A stretch of 64,000 bases of DNA from an uncultured Saprospiraceae bacterium (GCA_937921775.1 CAKZUK010000102.1:1-64000); one strand, 5' to 3'. Positions 31,254-42,476 are shown, counted from the first letter of the stretch. Notes: generated by a model not told the origin, from the letters alone. Translations and numbers: made by a program.

Positions 31254-31314
31254 AATTTTAAAATCAGGACAAATTTAGACTCAGTTCAGTAAAACACCTC
31301 AAATGTAAACTAAG

Positions 31315-31999
31315 ATGTCAACTCAAAAGAAGAGCTTCATTTTATCGGCAATAAAAGAAATTATTTTCCTAGTAATCGGAATACTGATAGCAGTATCTAT
31401 CAACAATTGGAATGAGGCTAGAAAAGACAAGATAGAATTGCGAAAAATACTAATTGCAGTAAGTGAAGATTTGAAAAATGATATCAAAGAAGTTGATGAA
31501 GTGCTAGGGTTTTACAACAAAGCAGAAAAAAAACTTTGTTAAAATTTTAAATGATTCTATAACAAGAAAAGACTATGAAGAAGATCCCCGAATCGCATAT
31601 TTGATTTTGGGGTTTCCCGAAATATCGTTTGACAGTAGAGGTATCAATCTTTTGAAAGAATACAACACAGGAAGTCAAATGTCAAATGATACCTTGGTCA
31701 ATGAGATCATTGATTTTTATACAGAAAGAATGCTAGAAATCGAAGTTGATGATAAAATGAGAGCTGATGACTTTAAAGACAATTATAAGCATTGGAAAAA
31801 AAATTATCATTGGTGGGCTAATTACTTATATAAAAGGGAAATGTCTGGTTTTGTAGAATATGCATTGACAGACAAGGATTATAAAAATCGAGTTGCAACT
31901 GTACACTTCCTTGCATATCTAGTTTTCTTGCCAGAGATCAAACGGTTTAAAGAAGAGGCAGAAATAATTATAAGTAAGATCCACGAAAACAAAAATTGA
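31315..31999 (+). pseudogene. DUF6090-like membrane protein split by a frameshift at an A8 tract (31526-31533)
   Basis: 31315-31542 encodes FILSAIKEIIFLVIGILIAVSINNWNEARK; removing one A restores AEKNFVKILNDSITRKDYEEDPRIAYLILGFPEISFDSRG, joining the 31601-31999 ORF. Confidence 0.85.
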
Positions 32000-32067
32000 A
32001 AAAGTGGGTTATGATTTATGATAATCCAGTAATCTAAATTTTATCATACAAGTTTAGTCATTTTAAT

Positions 32068-32811
32068 TTGAAGCAATACGCATTAATAGGCAATCCACTC
32101 ACACATTCCTTTTCCAAAAGGTACTTTACCAATAAGTTTGAAGTAGAGCAAATCGCCGATTGCGAATATGAGCTCCATCAACTGGCTTCTATTGATGAGT
32201 TTCCTGAATTGCTAAAAGCACATGCTAATCTGCACGGAATCAACGTAACCATACCTTACAAAGAATCGGTCATACCCTTCCTAGACGAACTTTCAGAAGA
32301 TGCTGCAGAAATTGGAGCGGTCAATACTATTTCCATCAATAATGGAATTCTCAAAGGCTATAATACTGATGTCTTAGGGTTTAGAGATTCCCTTTTTTCT
32401 TGGTTGAAGGAAAAGCCGAAAGGAGCTTTGATTCTAGGCACAGGAGGCGCCTCAAAAGGAATCGCATATGTTTTGCGAAAGGCAGAAATTCCATTCTTAA
32501 AAGTATCCAGAACCTTAGAAAAAGGAAACTTAACTTATGCTGATTTGGACGGTAGTATTTTAACTAATTATTCCTTGATTATCAACACCACGCCACTGGG
32601 CACCTTCCCCAATGTTGAGCGGGCACCAGATATTCCATATAATTTACTTACAAAGCGGAATAGCCTCTATGATTTGGTGTATAATCCGGAAAAAACTGTA
32701 TTTTTGAACAGTGGAGATTCCAAAGGCTGTCAAGTGAAAAATGGTTTGGAGATGCTAGTCGCACAAGCGGAATATGCCTGGGATATTTGGAATAAAAGTG
32801 ACCTGTCATAG
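32068..32811 (+). CDS. aroE: Shikimate dehydrogenase (TTG start)
   Basis: ALIGNPLTHSFSKRYF, GINVTIPYKE, GAVNTI, GTGGASKGIAYVL. Confidence 0.95.
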   Translation: MKQYALIGNPLTHSFSKRYFTNKFEVEQIADCEYELHQLASIDEFPELLKAHANLHGINVTIPYKESVIPFLDELSEDAAEIGAVNTISINNGILKGYNTDVLGFRDSLFSWLKEKPKGALILGTGGASKGIAYVLRKAEIPFLKVSRTLEKGNLTYADLDGSILTNYSLIINTTPLGTFPNVERAPDIPYNLLTKRNSLYDLVYNPEKTVFLNSGDSKGCQVKNGLEMLVAQAEYAWDIWNKSDLS

Positions 32812-32871
32812 CGATGCTAAAACAGGGACTTAAATTAAACTAACGAGGAAACTCATAAAATAATAATATAG

Positions 32872-34059
32872 ATGGGAGCTGCCAAGGAAGCCATCGATTT
32901 CTCGAATACAGAAATTGCATTTTCAAGCAAATCAAATAAAGAACTAAAAAAATCGGCCTGGTTATTCAACTTAATGAATAAGCAATGGTTGGTGGACTCT
33001 ATGTCTTCGCTGGGTTTAGTTGCATTAAAAATGCGCCTGCCTTTCGTCAACAAAGTCATCAAAGAAACGATCTTTCTGCAATTTGTAGGTGGACGTACTT
33101 TGCTCGAATCTCAACCTGCAATTTCTAGACTATACGAATCTAATATTCAATCTATTTTGGATTATGGTGCTGAGGCGAAAACCGAAGAAAAAGATTTCAA
33201 CTTCACCATGAACGAAAATATGCGAGCTATTGAATTTGCATTTACCAATGCCAGCGTACCTGTCATTAGTACCAAGATTACTGGGCTCGCTAGTTTTGCT
33301 TTACTCGAAGGTATCCAAAAAGGAGAAGCCTTGACCCGCGAAACTCGTTCCGAATATCGAAATGTATTAAAGCGGATCGATGCCATCTGTCATCTCGCTC
33401 ATGAAAGAAAAGTAGGTGTCTTTTTTGATGCGGAAGAAAGCTGGATCCAAGATACAATCGACCACCTCGTACGCTTAATGATGAAGCGATACAACAAAGA
33501 TGAGGTCATCGTTTACAACACTTTTCAAATGTATCGCCACGATCGACTCCAATATCTAATCGACTCGTTTTCTCTTTCGCAAAACGAAGGCTACATGTTA
33601 GGTGCCAAATTAGTTCGTGGAGCTTACATGGAAAAAGAACGTGAACGAGCGGATGAAATGGATTACCCATCACCCATTCAAAAAAGCAAAAAAGCTACCG
33701 ACGATGCCTATGATACAGGTATTCGTTTTTGCCTTGACAATTATCAAGAAATTGGTTTTTGTAATGCCACCCACAATCAGGAAAGTGTTCGTCTCATGGC
33801 AGAATTAATCAAGGAACGCAAAATTCCAATATCACATCCTCATGTCAGCTTTTGTCAACTTTATGGTATGAGCGACAATCTATCATTCAATCTTGCTAAT
33901 GCTGGATATAATGTTGCGAAGTATTTGCCTTATGGTCAGATAAAAGAAGTGGTACCTTATTTGATTCGTCGCGCTAAAGAGAATACAGCGGTGTCTGGTG
34001 ATATGAGTCGGGAGTATTCCTTTATAAAAGAGGAGTTGGATCGACGAAAGATGGGCTAG
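32872..34059 (+). CDS. Proline dehydrogenase family protein
   Basis: VGVFFDAEESWIQDTID, YNTFQMYRHDRL, LGAKLVRGAYMEKER, CNATHNQESVRLM, YGMSDNLSFNL. Confidence 0.93.
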   Translation: MGAAKEAIDFSNTEIAFSSKSNKELKKSAWLFNLMNKQWLVDSMSSLGLVALKMRLPFVNKVIKETIFLQFVGGRTLLESQPAISRLYESNIQSILDYGAEAKTEEKDFNFTMNENMRAIEFAFTNASVPVISTKITGLASFALLEGIQKGEALTRETRSEYRNVLKRIDAICHLAHERKVGVFFDAEESWIQDTIDHLVRLMMKRYNKDEVIVYNTFQMYRHDRLQYLIDSFSLSQNEGYMLGAKLVRGAYMEKERERADEMDYPSPIQKSKKATDDAYDTGIRFCLDNYQEIGFCNATHNQESVRLMAELIKERKIPISHPHVSFCQLYGMSDNLSFNLANAGYNVAKYLPYGQIKEVVPYLIRRAKENTAVSGDMSREYSFIKEELDRRKMG

Positions 34060-34076
34060 GCTTAACAAAATAAATA

Positions 34077-35471
34077 CTACAACTCTTTCAACTCTCCAAT
34101 CAATTTACCCAAAGAGTCTTTAGCATCTCCAAACAGCATCCGACTTTTATTACGGAAAAACAAATCATTCTCAATTCCTGCATAACCTTTTCCCATACTT
34201 CGTTTCATGATAATCACATTGTTAGCATTCGAAACTTGAATGATCGGCATACCATAAATAGGAGAGGAGGGATCTTCTTCCGCCGCGGGATTTACCACGT
34301 CATTGGCACCAACAACAATACAAACGTCCGTATTTGGTAACATCGGATTTACATCATCCATTTCCAACATTTTTGGATAATCAACATCGGCTTCAGCCAA
34401 CAATACGTTCATATGCCCCGGCATGCGACCTGCCACGGGATGAATGGCATAAATGACTTCAACGCCACGTTGTGCTAGTTGTTTTTCAAATTCATGACAA
34501 GTATGTTGTGCCTGAGCAACAGCTAATCCATAACCAGGAACAATACAAACCTTATTAGCATAAGCACAAAGAATGGCAGCATCTGTTGCATTTATTTCCT
34601 TTGCTACTTTATCTCCATCCGCACTAGTCGCGGCACCAGCAGCAGCACCAAAGGAACCCACAATAACATTCATCAAAGAACGATTCATCGCCTTACACAT
34701 AAGTACCGTTAAAATAGTACCAGCGGAACCTACTAAGATACCACCCGTCAACATCACTTGGTTTCCATATAGAAATCCACCCAGTGCCGCAGCAACTCCT
34801 GTGAACGAATTTAGTAAGGAAATAACAACTGGCATATCTGCACCACCAATCGGCAATACAAACAAAACACCATATAGTAAAGAGGCGGCTAGCAATATCC
34901 AAATCAATGAATGTCCAAACATATCTGGATTAAACACCCCAATACCAATCAAGATCGCTAGCCCAAGTAGAAATAAATTATTGATGTAGACAAACATATT
35001 TCCTCTTGCATCTTTGACTTTGCCATCTAACTTTCCATAGGCCACCATACTACCACTGAATGAAACCGCTCCAATCGCTAATCCTAAAAACACAATGGCC
35101 AAAAATCCTTTTTCAGGATGTCCTGAGTGGGCATTAAATTCTACGATCGAAATGATCGCAGCACAGGCACCTCCCATTCCATTAAAAAATGAAACCATCT
35201 GAGGCATCGCGGTCATCTTGACTTTCATCGCCATCATATAACCTATGACGGTACCAATGACCATCGCTGCCAATATCCACGGAATATTACCAATGCCTTG
35301 TCCTTCACTATTCTTATACAAAAATATGGTACCTGCAATGGCAATGAGCATTCCGATACCTGCATAGATATTTCCACGTCTGGCAGTTTCTGGATGACTC
35401 AACATTTTCAATCCTACAATAAATGAAATAGAACCAATTAGATAAGATATTTCTAGTATAAATGGAGACAT
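34077..35471 (-). CDS. pntB: NAD(P) transhydrogenase subunit beta
   Basis: IVPGYGLAVAQAQH, HPVAGRMPGHMNVLLAEADVDY, VVGANDVVNPAAEEDPSSPIYGMP. Confidence 0.96.
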   Translation of the reverse strand: MSPFILEISYLIGSISFIVGLKMLSHPETARRGNIYAGIGMLIAIAGTIFLYKNSEGQGIGNIPWILAAMVIGTVIGYMMAMKVKMTAMPQMVSFFNGMGGACAAIISIVEFNAHSGHPEKGFLAIVFLGLAIGAVSFSGSMVAYGKLDGKVKDARGNMFVYINNLFLLGLAILIGIGVFNPDMFGHSLIWILLAASLLYGVLFVLPIGGADMPVVISLLNSFTGVAAALGGFLYGNQVMLTGGILVGSAGTILTVLMCKAMNRSLMNVIVGSFGAAAGAATSADGDKVAKEINATDAAILCAYANKVCIVPGYGLAVAQAQHTCHEFEKQLAQRGVEVIYAIHPVAGRMPGHMNVLLAEADVDYPKMLEMDDVNPMLPNTDVCIVVGANDVVNPAAEEDPSSPIYGMPIIQVSNANNVIIMKRSMGKGYAGIENDLFFRNKSRMLFGDAKDSLGKLIGELKEL

Positions 35472-35589
35472 GCTTGATTTGGTTTTCCTGTTATTTAATG
35501 CACTTAGGCTTAGACTTGGAAGATGAGACTAGGATGTAGAAAATTTCACCTACTCACATGGCACATATTTACGTCCAACTTCCCACTTT

Positions 35590-35895
35590 TCATTTCCTTT
35601 TCTTAAACATTTCCAGCATTCGATTAGTGACCACAAATCCGCCTACCACATTCAATGTTCCCATTACAACAGCTAGAAATCCAAGTCCTAAAGCGAGATA
35701 ATCGTTAGGATCGGCAAGCCCCATTACGATGATTGCGCCAATAATGACAACGCCATGTATGGCATTCGCTCCTGACATTAGGGGCGTATGTAACACTGCT
35801 GGTACATTTGAAATCATTTCTACTCCTAAGAAAATACTCAGGATGACAACGTAAATAAATTCTTTGTTTTGGATGAAAAAATCTGCGATATCCAT
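35590..35895 (-). CDS. pntAB: NAD(P) transhydrogenase subunit alpha, membrane part
   Basis: LGVEMISNVPAVLHTPLMSGANAIHGVVIIGA. Confidence 0.94.
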   Translation of the reverse strand: MDIADFFIQNKEFIYVVILSIFLGVEMISNVPAVLHTPLMSGANAIHGVVIIGAIIVMGLADPNDYLALGLGFLAVVMGTLNVVGGFVVTNRMLEMFKKRK

Positions 35896-35942
35896 GTTGA
35901 TTATGTTTAATTAAATTTTTATAATGGTTTTTTTCAAACGAT

Positions 35943-37076
35943 TTACGCTTTAGCAGTCATTACTCTTTTGACTCTTTCGCTGTGGATGTTTCCCTGATGA
36001 GCAATACAAGTTCCCGTAATTAAATCGTCTTCAAAATTATATTCAACTTCGCCATCTTTGAGTAATATTTTCAAGAAATTGATAATATTTTTAGAATACA
36101 TATTACTAGTGTCAGAAGGAATGCTCGCAGGTAAATTAGATTCACCAATAATATTGACCTGATGATATTGAATTGTTTTTCCATTTTCAGTCACTTCGCA
36201 ATTACCGCCAGTAGAGGCAGCTAGATCGACAATCACAGAACCAGGTTTCATAGCTTCCACTGTTGCTTTTTCAATTAGTAAAGGTGCTCGTCTTCCTGGA
36301 ATTTGAGCTGTACAAATCACTACGTCGGATTGCTTACAATGCGTTTGAATTAATGCAGCCTGCCGTTTTTTGAAATCATCTGTTTGCTCAATGGCATAAC
36401 CTCCTGCGCTTTTATCTTCGACAGCGCCTTCCACTTCCACAAACTTAGCCCCAAGGCTCAAAACCTCCTCTTTGGCTGCAGAACGTACATCAAATGCTTC
36501 AACTACACCGCCCAATCGACGTGCCGTTGCAATGGCCTGTAAGCCCGCCACGCCTGCTCCAAGTATCAAAACTTTGGCAGGTTTTATCGTACCTGCTGCA
36601 GTCATAAACATGGGAAAAAAGCGTGGTAGCAATGTTGCTGCTCTTAAAATAGCCTGATAACCGGAGGCTGTAGCCATTGATGACAAAACATCCATTGCTT
36701 GTGCACGAGTGGTTCGCGGAATGGTATCCAAACTAAATGCACTCAGGTTTTTATTTAATAAGGCCTCTACAAAATCTGTATTTTGAAGAGGATTAAATTG
36801 TCCCAATAGTGCTTGTGAAGGACTAAGCTGTTCTAGCTCTGAATTTTCGAGTGGATGGATACAGAGGATGAGATGTGCTTCTTTGAGTATACTTGCCCTA
36901 TCGGAGATGATAGCTCCTTTATCGGTGTAAGTTTGGTCGTTGAAGTAGGCAGCAAGTCCGGCACCGGTTTCTACCAATATTTTTCCGATCTTTAATTTTT
37001 CTAGTGCTGCGATGCTGCCGGGTGCCATAGCAACACGACTTTCAAGAGCGGGTTCTTTAAGTATGCCAAGGATCAT
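35943..37076 (-). CDS. pntAA: NAD(P) transhydrogenase subunit alpha, NAD-binding part
   Basis: KEPALESRVAMAPGSIAAL, KVLILGAGVAGLQAIATARRLGGVVEAFDVR, QIPGRRAPLLI. Confidence 0.95.
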   Translation of the reverse strand: MILGILKEPALESRVAMAPGSIAALEKLKIGKILVETGAGLAAYFNDQTYTDKGAIISDRASILKEAHLILCIHPLENSELEQLSPSQALLGQFNPLQNTDFVEALLNKNLSAFSLDTIPRTTRAQAMDVLSSMATASGYQAILRAATLLPRFFPMFMTAAGTIKPAKVLILGAGVAGLQAIATARRLGGVVEAFDVRSAAKEEVLSLGAKFVEVEGAVEDKSAGGYAIEQTDDFKKRQAALIQTHCKQSDVVICTAQIPGRRAPLLIEKATVEAMKPGSVIVDLAASTGGNCEVTENGKTIQYHQVNIIGESNLPASIPSDTSNMYSKNIINFLKILLKDGEVEYNFEDDLITGTCIAHQGNIHSERVKRVMTAKA

Positions 37077-37357
37077 TCTTTAATAATTATATTTTGGTCG
37101 TTTTATAAACAAATCGCGGAACTTAGTAGTAAATTTAATTCGGTACATTAGTCAAATAAAGCGATGAATATACGAATTAGTTGCTAAATTGCAATTTAAA
37201 ATTAGAATAATACATTGTAAAATGTTTAAAATGTAAAATAATAAATGGCATGAGGTTTAAAAAGTAGAATATATACGCTTTAAATTGAAAAATTGTAAGA
37301 TTTAATTTGAGCTCTGATTTTGAGCAAACTTTTTAATAAAATATCTGTTTAACAATA

Positions 37358-38362
37358 ATGACCTATTTCGATACATTCAAAAATGCATATGAAAGTTATG
37401 CCGGATACTTAGTTCGGGAAATAACTTTTCAGTCAGAACCTTGGTTTCACAACTATTTCCTTTGGTTGGTTTTGATCTCTGCTTTCTTTTTTGGATTGGA
37501 GTGGATCGCTCCTTGGCGAAAAGATCAAGCTAGATTTCGTAAGGACTTTTGGTTGGATTTCTTCTATATGTTTTTCAACTTTTTTCTTTTCTCTCTGATT
37601 ATTTACAATGCAGCTTCAGATGTTGTTGTTCAGTTATTTAAAGATATGATGGGCGCCGCTGGGATTCGAAATCTGGTGGCTTTTGAGGTGGCATCTTGGC
37701 CATTGTGGGGGCATCTGTTGTTAGGTTTTTTAGTTCGGGATTTTGTGCAGTGGTGGATACACCGTTTGTTACACGCCTCGCCTTTTTTGTGGGAGTATCA
37801 TAAAGTGCATCATTCGGTGGAACAAATGGGCTTTGCAGCGCATTTGCGCTATCACTGGATGGAGAATGTCGTTTATCGAACCATAGAATATATTCCTTTG
37901 GCAATGATTGGAATTGGCTTAAATGACTTTTTTGTGATTCATATTTTTACATTGGCAGTTGGTCATTACAATCATTCTAACATTAGTATTGACGGGAGAA
38001 TAACAGGTGGCGTATTTGGTGCTTTGATCGGTTTAGTATTGATGAGTACCTATGGTTCTGCGATTGACTATGCTTTTATTTTTCCGGTAGTTGTAGGCTT
38101 GATTGCTGCTTTTGCATTAGGGCCATTTATGAAATATATCTTCAATAGTCCAGAGATGCATATCTGGCATCATAGTTATGACTTGCCGGCTGATCGCCAA
38201 AATGGAATCAACTTTGGACTGAGCTTGAGCGTCTGGGATTGGTTGTTTGGTACGGCTTACATTCCACATGACGGTCGTGATATTCGCTTGGGTTTTCCTG
38301 GGGTGGAAGAATTTCCTGAGGGCTTTGTTGGGCAAGAAATGCATGGTATTGGAAAGAGGTGA
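37358..38362 (+). CDS. Sterol desaturase/fatty acid hydroxylase family protein
   Basis: Histidine clusters HRLLH, HKVHHS, HIWHHSYD in a multi-TM protein. Confidence 0.92.
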   Translation: MTYFDTFKNAYESYAGYLVREITFQSEPWFHNYFLWLVLISAFFFGLEWIAPWRKDQARFRKDFWLDFFYMFFNFFLFSLIIYNAASDVVVQLFKDMMGAAGIRNLVAFEVASWPLWGHLLLGFLVRDFVQWWIHRLLHASPFLWEYHKVHHSVEQMGFAAHLRYHWMENVVYRTIEYIPLAMIGIGLNDFFVIHIFTLAVGHYNHSNISIDGRITGGVFGALIGLVLMSTYGSAIDYAFIFPVVVGLIAAFALGPFMKYIFNSPEMHIWHHSYDLPADRQNGINFGLSLSVWDWLFGTAYIPHDGRDIRLGFPGVEEFPEGFVGQEMHGIGKR

Positions 38363-39018
38363 GAAACACTCAATATTACAAATAAAAACATGGCTCATGG
38401 CCAAATCTAGTGGGTGTAGCTTTTGCTTGTGCAAAATCCAAAGGTCTTACAGGTTTTTATCAAAATAGCTATAAATAGAGATGCATATTACTTATGCTTA
38501 ATCAAGTTATATCGGTAGATATTTTTTTCTCATTTTCTCCTTCTCCAAACTTTATCGGATACGCTATAGCACAAGGTCAAAGTTTTCCACCTAATGACTC
38601 CCTATACCTATATATGGATGTCCCAACTTTTAAATCCACATCTAATAAACGCTCAGTTTATACCTTCAATTTGTCTTGTAAATAATCGAATAAATTTTAT
38701 AAACCCAATTATTTCAGAGAGTGAGTTTGTGAGTTTAGCTAATTAAATAGCGGGTTAAAAATTTGAATTACCAATTGGCTAAGGCACAGTATAGGGGCAA
38801 GACCCTACTGAACTCCTAGGCAGACCCTATTTTATAGCCTCTTAGTTATGAGTAATTTTGTAGTACAATCTTGAAAAGAACAATAAGCTGTTTCAATACA
38901 ACAAAAAACCAAATGAATTATTTTTATAAAAAATCAAGTGAATTAGATGCGTCAATAAACCAAATGAATACGCTTCACATTTTTTATTTTTTAAATGGTG
39001 TAATGTCCATTTAATTTA

Positions 39019-39044
39019 AGCCTGAGCATTTGCTCAGGCTTTTT
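39019..39044 (+). terminator. Intrinsic terminator-like hairpin
   Basis: AGCCTGAGCATTTGCTCAGGCTTTTTC. Confidence 0.7.
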
Positions 39045-39235
39045 CAATTTCAATCGAGCGCAGAATTTTCATCTCCAATAAGTAACGAGACCAAATTTTT
39101 TAAATAATTCCGTTAAACTAATTAGATGAGATTAATGAAAATATATTTACTAGAATAAGTAAATAAAACTTACGTGTTAAATGAGTTTCGGGCCGGCTAG
39201 TGAGTACTGGGCGGTCTTTTTTATTGGTAATAGAT

Positions 39236-40105
39236 ATGAACGTTTTCACCGAATGGAACGAATTCTTCTTTAAGGACGGTTACACATACAACAAGTCTTA
39301 TCTGTGGTATCACTGATATTTCTACTGAAACAAATAGCGCTATTTGCATCGAAACTCTAGTCAGTTTTCCTGAAAAGGGAAAAACAATAATATTTAAAAT
39401 CAACGAAGAGGTACAAATTTAAATTACCATCCAAAATGGCTAGCATACGGATTTATTTTAGAATCAGAACTAGCTAGTCAAACCCTCGAATTCCAAGAAG
39501 GAGCGGATACGAATAGCGAACACTATCGTTACAGCTCCTTTAAGAATTGGATAGAGCGCAAAGGAAAATTCTCTGACTCCGAAATCACAAAGTTTATTGA
39601 ATTAGTAGAACTCGATCCTGATCAAGGGATGGCTTCAGCTGCACTCATTGACTTGTTTTATTGTGAAAAATTGACTGTTCCTCAATATGTTAAAGTGAAG
39701 TTTAAATTACTTTCTTTCGGTGATTGGACCAAAAAAATAATTGATAAAAGAGAGCATTGGAACCATGGGACTTTTAATCAAAGCTTCTGTGTTCATTTAG
39801 AATATTACTTAGGTACCGCACTTACTAACTTGAAGCGTGAAGACCTCAATGGATTCTGGTGTGATGGAATAGCGCAACATTATATTTCAAAAAAGGATTT
39901 AAACGATAAGCGCAAAATTGAAACGATCGCTTGGTTAGGGAAAAGTGGTCAAGTCGTTTATCAAATGACGATCTACTTGGGTAAATATGCACTGAGAAGA
40001 TGCGCAAGAGGAACCGATATGTTAGACTGTATTCCGGATATGGAAGCGACAGATTGGATTGAGATTAATCCAAAGGAGCGAACTATTGCTATTCATTTGA
40101 AGTGA
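39236..40105 (+). pseudogene. Probable decayed or frameshifted hypothetical gene; intact ORF only from 39629
   Basis: Coding-like frame continues at least 60 codons upstream of the 39629 ATG (NYHPKWLAYGFILESELASQTLEFQEGADTNSEHYRYSSFKNWIERKGKFSDSEITKFIELVELDPDQG) without a good start; ATG at 39236 opens MNVFTEWNEFFFKDGYTYNKSYLWYH then stops. Confidence 0.5.
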
Positions 40106-40269
40106 AGTTTTAGTCTTTGATTTGAGATTAAGTTGTTATATTGTTGAATGGAATAACTGGTCAAACTAAAGGCTGTTAGTGTAAGAGGTTTGAGGACTAA
40201 TTTTTTGTAAAAAAAATAATCATTGGAAAGCTTTCAATAAACTTTTGTATAAATACATTTTTCTAAGTG

Positions 40270-40345
40270 ATGGAACAAAATTATTTGATGTTTTCTTATT
40301 TTTTATAAATTGCTAAACAGCTGACTCATAGTGAGTTAGTGTGTT
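40270..40345. repeat. Copy of dispersed palindromic repeat (family B)
   Basis: AAAATTATTTGATGTTTT (40277-40294) identical to 54717-54734, with similar downstream sequence. Confidence 0.5.
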
Positions 40346-40528
40346 ATTGTCTTTAAGAAATGCAAAAAAAGCGACAAGTATTTCCATCAAACAAATTAAG
40401 TGCTAGGCCAAAATTAATTTACAGTTTAATCGCTGAGTCTTTTCAGCCTACTCTTCCTAATTTTTAGGCTACAGCCAAAAGGATGAAGCCCAAAAAATAT
40501 ATAATTCCCAAATAAAATAAATAAAACA

Positions 40529-41608
40529 ATGAAAAAACTAATTGTCCTAATTTTACTAGCATCTCAAATCACTTTCGCACAATCCTCCATTGTCACCGAA
40601 ACAATAAACGAAATAGAATTTGAGCAAGACAGCATTAAATCTATTTTTGACTGGTTGTCTAACAACATAAAATACGACGTCAAAAAGATGAAACAAATTG
40701 AGAATGGATCCATTGCGAAGAAGCATGCAGAATTTAGAACATCCAAAGAATACGAAAATTATTTGTTGCAAACTGTAATCAAACGAAAGAAAGGAGTTTG
40801 TGAAGACTACGCATTGTTATTTGATGCAATAGTAAACGAACTGGGTTACGAATCTTATGTGGTACAAGGCTACACCAAAACAAGCAAAGGCAAGCTAAAT
40901 CGAAAAATTGGTCATGCTTGGAATGCGATAAAAGTAAATGGAACTTGGAAGTTATACGACGCCACTTGGGGAGCTGGCTATGTAGAAGATGGTCGAAAAT
41001 TTGTACAATTATATGGCGAACAATGGTATGATGTCTCATCAGAAGAAATGCTGAAAAACCATATGCCTTACGATCCGATTTGGCAATTATCAACTAAGCC
41101 AATCACTTATTCTGATTTTGAAAACAATACTGAACCTGCTAAATCTGATGCCGATTTCAACTATGAATCGCTAATCACAGCATATATAGATAAAAGTGAA
41201 AAAGAGCGAATGAAAGAAAAGGTGAGCCGATCAGAAGATTTAGGTGATGGGATTCGACTTATCGCAAAATGGAGAAAAAATACAACGAAGAATGCCAATC
41301 TATACGATCTACATAGTCAACCTGATTTGATGGATCAAACATTTAAAAAGTTTAATAATTCAGTAGATCTGTTCAATGATTACATCAAGGCAAAAAATAA
41401 AAAGTTTAAGGGAAGGAAATGGACGGCAGATTATGCAAAACAAAATTTGAAAAAAGCAGAAACTCAAATGACAGATGTCGTTACTGTTTTTAAAAGTGTG
41501 AACGTGGAAGATAAAAAGGCAAATAGATCATTGGGCAAAGGGCTTAGAGATGCGGATAAATTATTGAAGCGGATCGGGGAGGAGTTGGAATTTTTGGAGA
41601 AGTTGTGA
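40529..41608 (+). CDS. Secreted transglutaminase-like domain protein
   Basis: Signal peptide; Cys-His-Asp core GVCEDYALLFDAIVNELGYESYVVQGYTK...GHAWNAIKVNGTWKLYDATWGAG. Confidence 0.9.
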   Translation: MKKLIVLILLASQITFAQSSIVTETINEIEFEQDSIKSIFDWLSNNIKYDVKKMKQIENGSIAKKHAEFRTSKEYENYLLQTVIKRKKGVCEDYALLFDAIVNELGYESYVVQGYTKTSKGKLNRKIGHAWNAIKVNGTWKLYDATWGAGYVEDGRKFVQLYGEQWYDVSSEEMLKNHMPYDPIWQLSTKPITYSDFENNTEPAKSDADFNYESLITAYIDKSEKERMKEKVSRSEDLGDGIRLIAKWRKNTTKNANLYDLHSQPDLMDQTFKKFNNSVDLFNDYIKAKNKKFKGRKWTADYAKQNLKKAETQMTDVVTVFKSVNVEDKKANRSLGKGLRDADKLLKRIGEELEFLEKL

Positions 41609-41702
41609 GATCGTATTTCTACGAGCAAATTCTATAGAATATTTTTTTGTGTAGATATTTAAAATAATATACTTTTTCTGAGGCTGTTGAGATAAATACC
41701 GG

Positions 41703-42476
41703 ATGAAAATAATTTCAAAATATAAAGATTATTATGATGGCGTTCAATCATTGGGATTGGATAACTCAACTATCTACAAAAGACAAACTCATGTTATAGA
41801 AGTTCCAAAACTAAACGATACGGAAAATAAATTAGACGAGCTGCTTGGTTACGGGAAAGTAATTAAATTAAGGCCAAGCTCAAAAAATATTACTAGAGAT
41901 TTGTACTTGGTCGATTTCCTAATCGGGTTTTGTGGCAAAATATATACCTGTAAATGTGCTTTAGAGAACTTGCATACCGCAAAGAATCCGGAACTTAGTT
42001 TTTTCTATTCTAAAGATGATCTAAGACGTTTTCTAAAAAGCAGAGAGAAAGAATACTCTATGGATGAGCTGAAGTATGAACTTATTGGAAATTGGAAAAA
42101 ACGAAAAGAGCTTTACTGGGAAGATGCTTTGATGGAATTTAATAGTCCACAAGAAAAATTAAGCTATCTATTTCACGAAATAGGACAACCAATATTCTTA
42201 TACCCAAGTTATATTTTTGATTTTGACTTGGTAGAAATTTCATCTTGGACAGGATCCGTCCGTAGACCAATAGAAGACCTTATTGTCAATCCAAATTTAA
42301 AGAATATTGGCTTCCACAAAGTTAAAGATGCTTTTCAATGTTACCAAGAAATAGAACAATATCTTAACGGAGTTTTGGGGAATACTGAATCAACAATAGA
42401 TGAAAGGACCGATGTAGATAAAATAAAATCTCATGGCTTTGATTTGAAATATGGTTTCCGGAAGCGGAAAAAATAA
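41703..42476 (+). CDS. Conserved hypothetical protein
   Basis: 257 aa ORF, MKIISKYKDYYDGVQSLG... ending DKIKSHGFDLKYGFRKRKK; no catalytic motif recognised. Confidence 0.65.
   Translation: MKIISKYKDYYDGVQSLGLDNSTIYKRQTHVIEVPKLNDTENKLDELLGYGKVIKLRPSSKNITRDLYLVDFLIGFCGKIYTCKCALENLHTAKNPELSFFYSKDDLRRFLKSREKEYSMDELKYELIGNWKKRKELYWEDALMEFNSPQEKLSYLFHEIGQPIFLYPSYIFDFDLVEISSWTGSVRRPIEDLIVNPNLKNIGFHKVKDAFQCYQEIEQYLNGVLGNTESTIDERTDVDKIKSHGFDLKYGFRKRKK

Noticed and set aside
34573-34989. 138-aa plus-strand ORF
   Set aside because: Antisense shadow of pntB.
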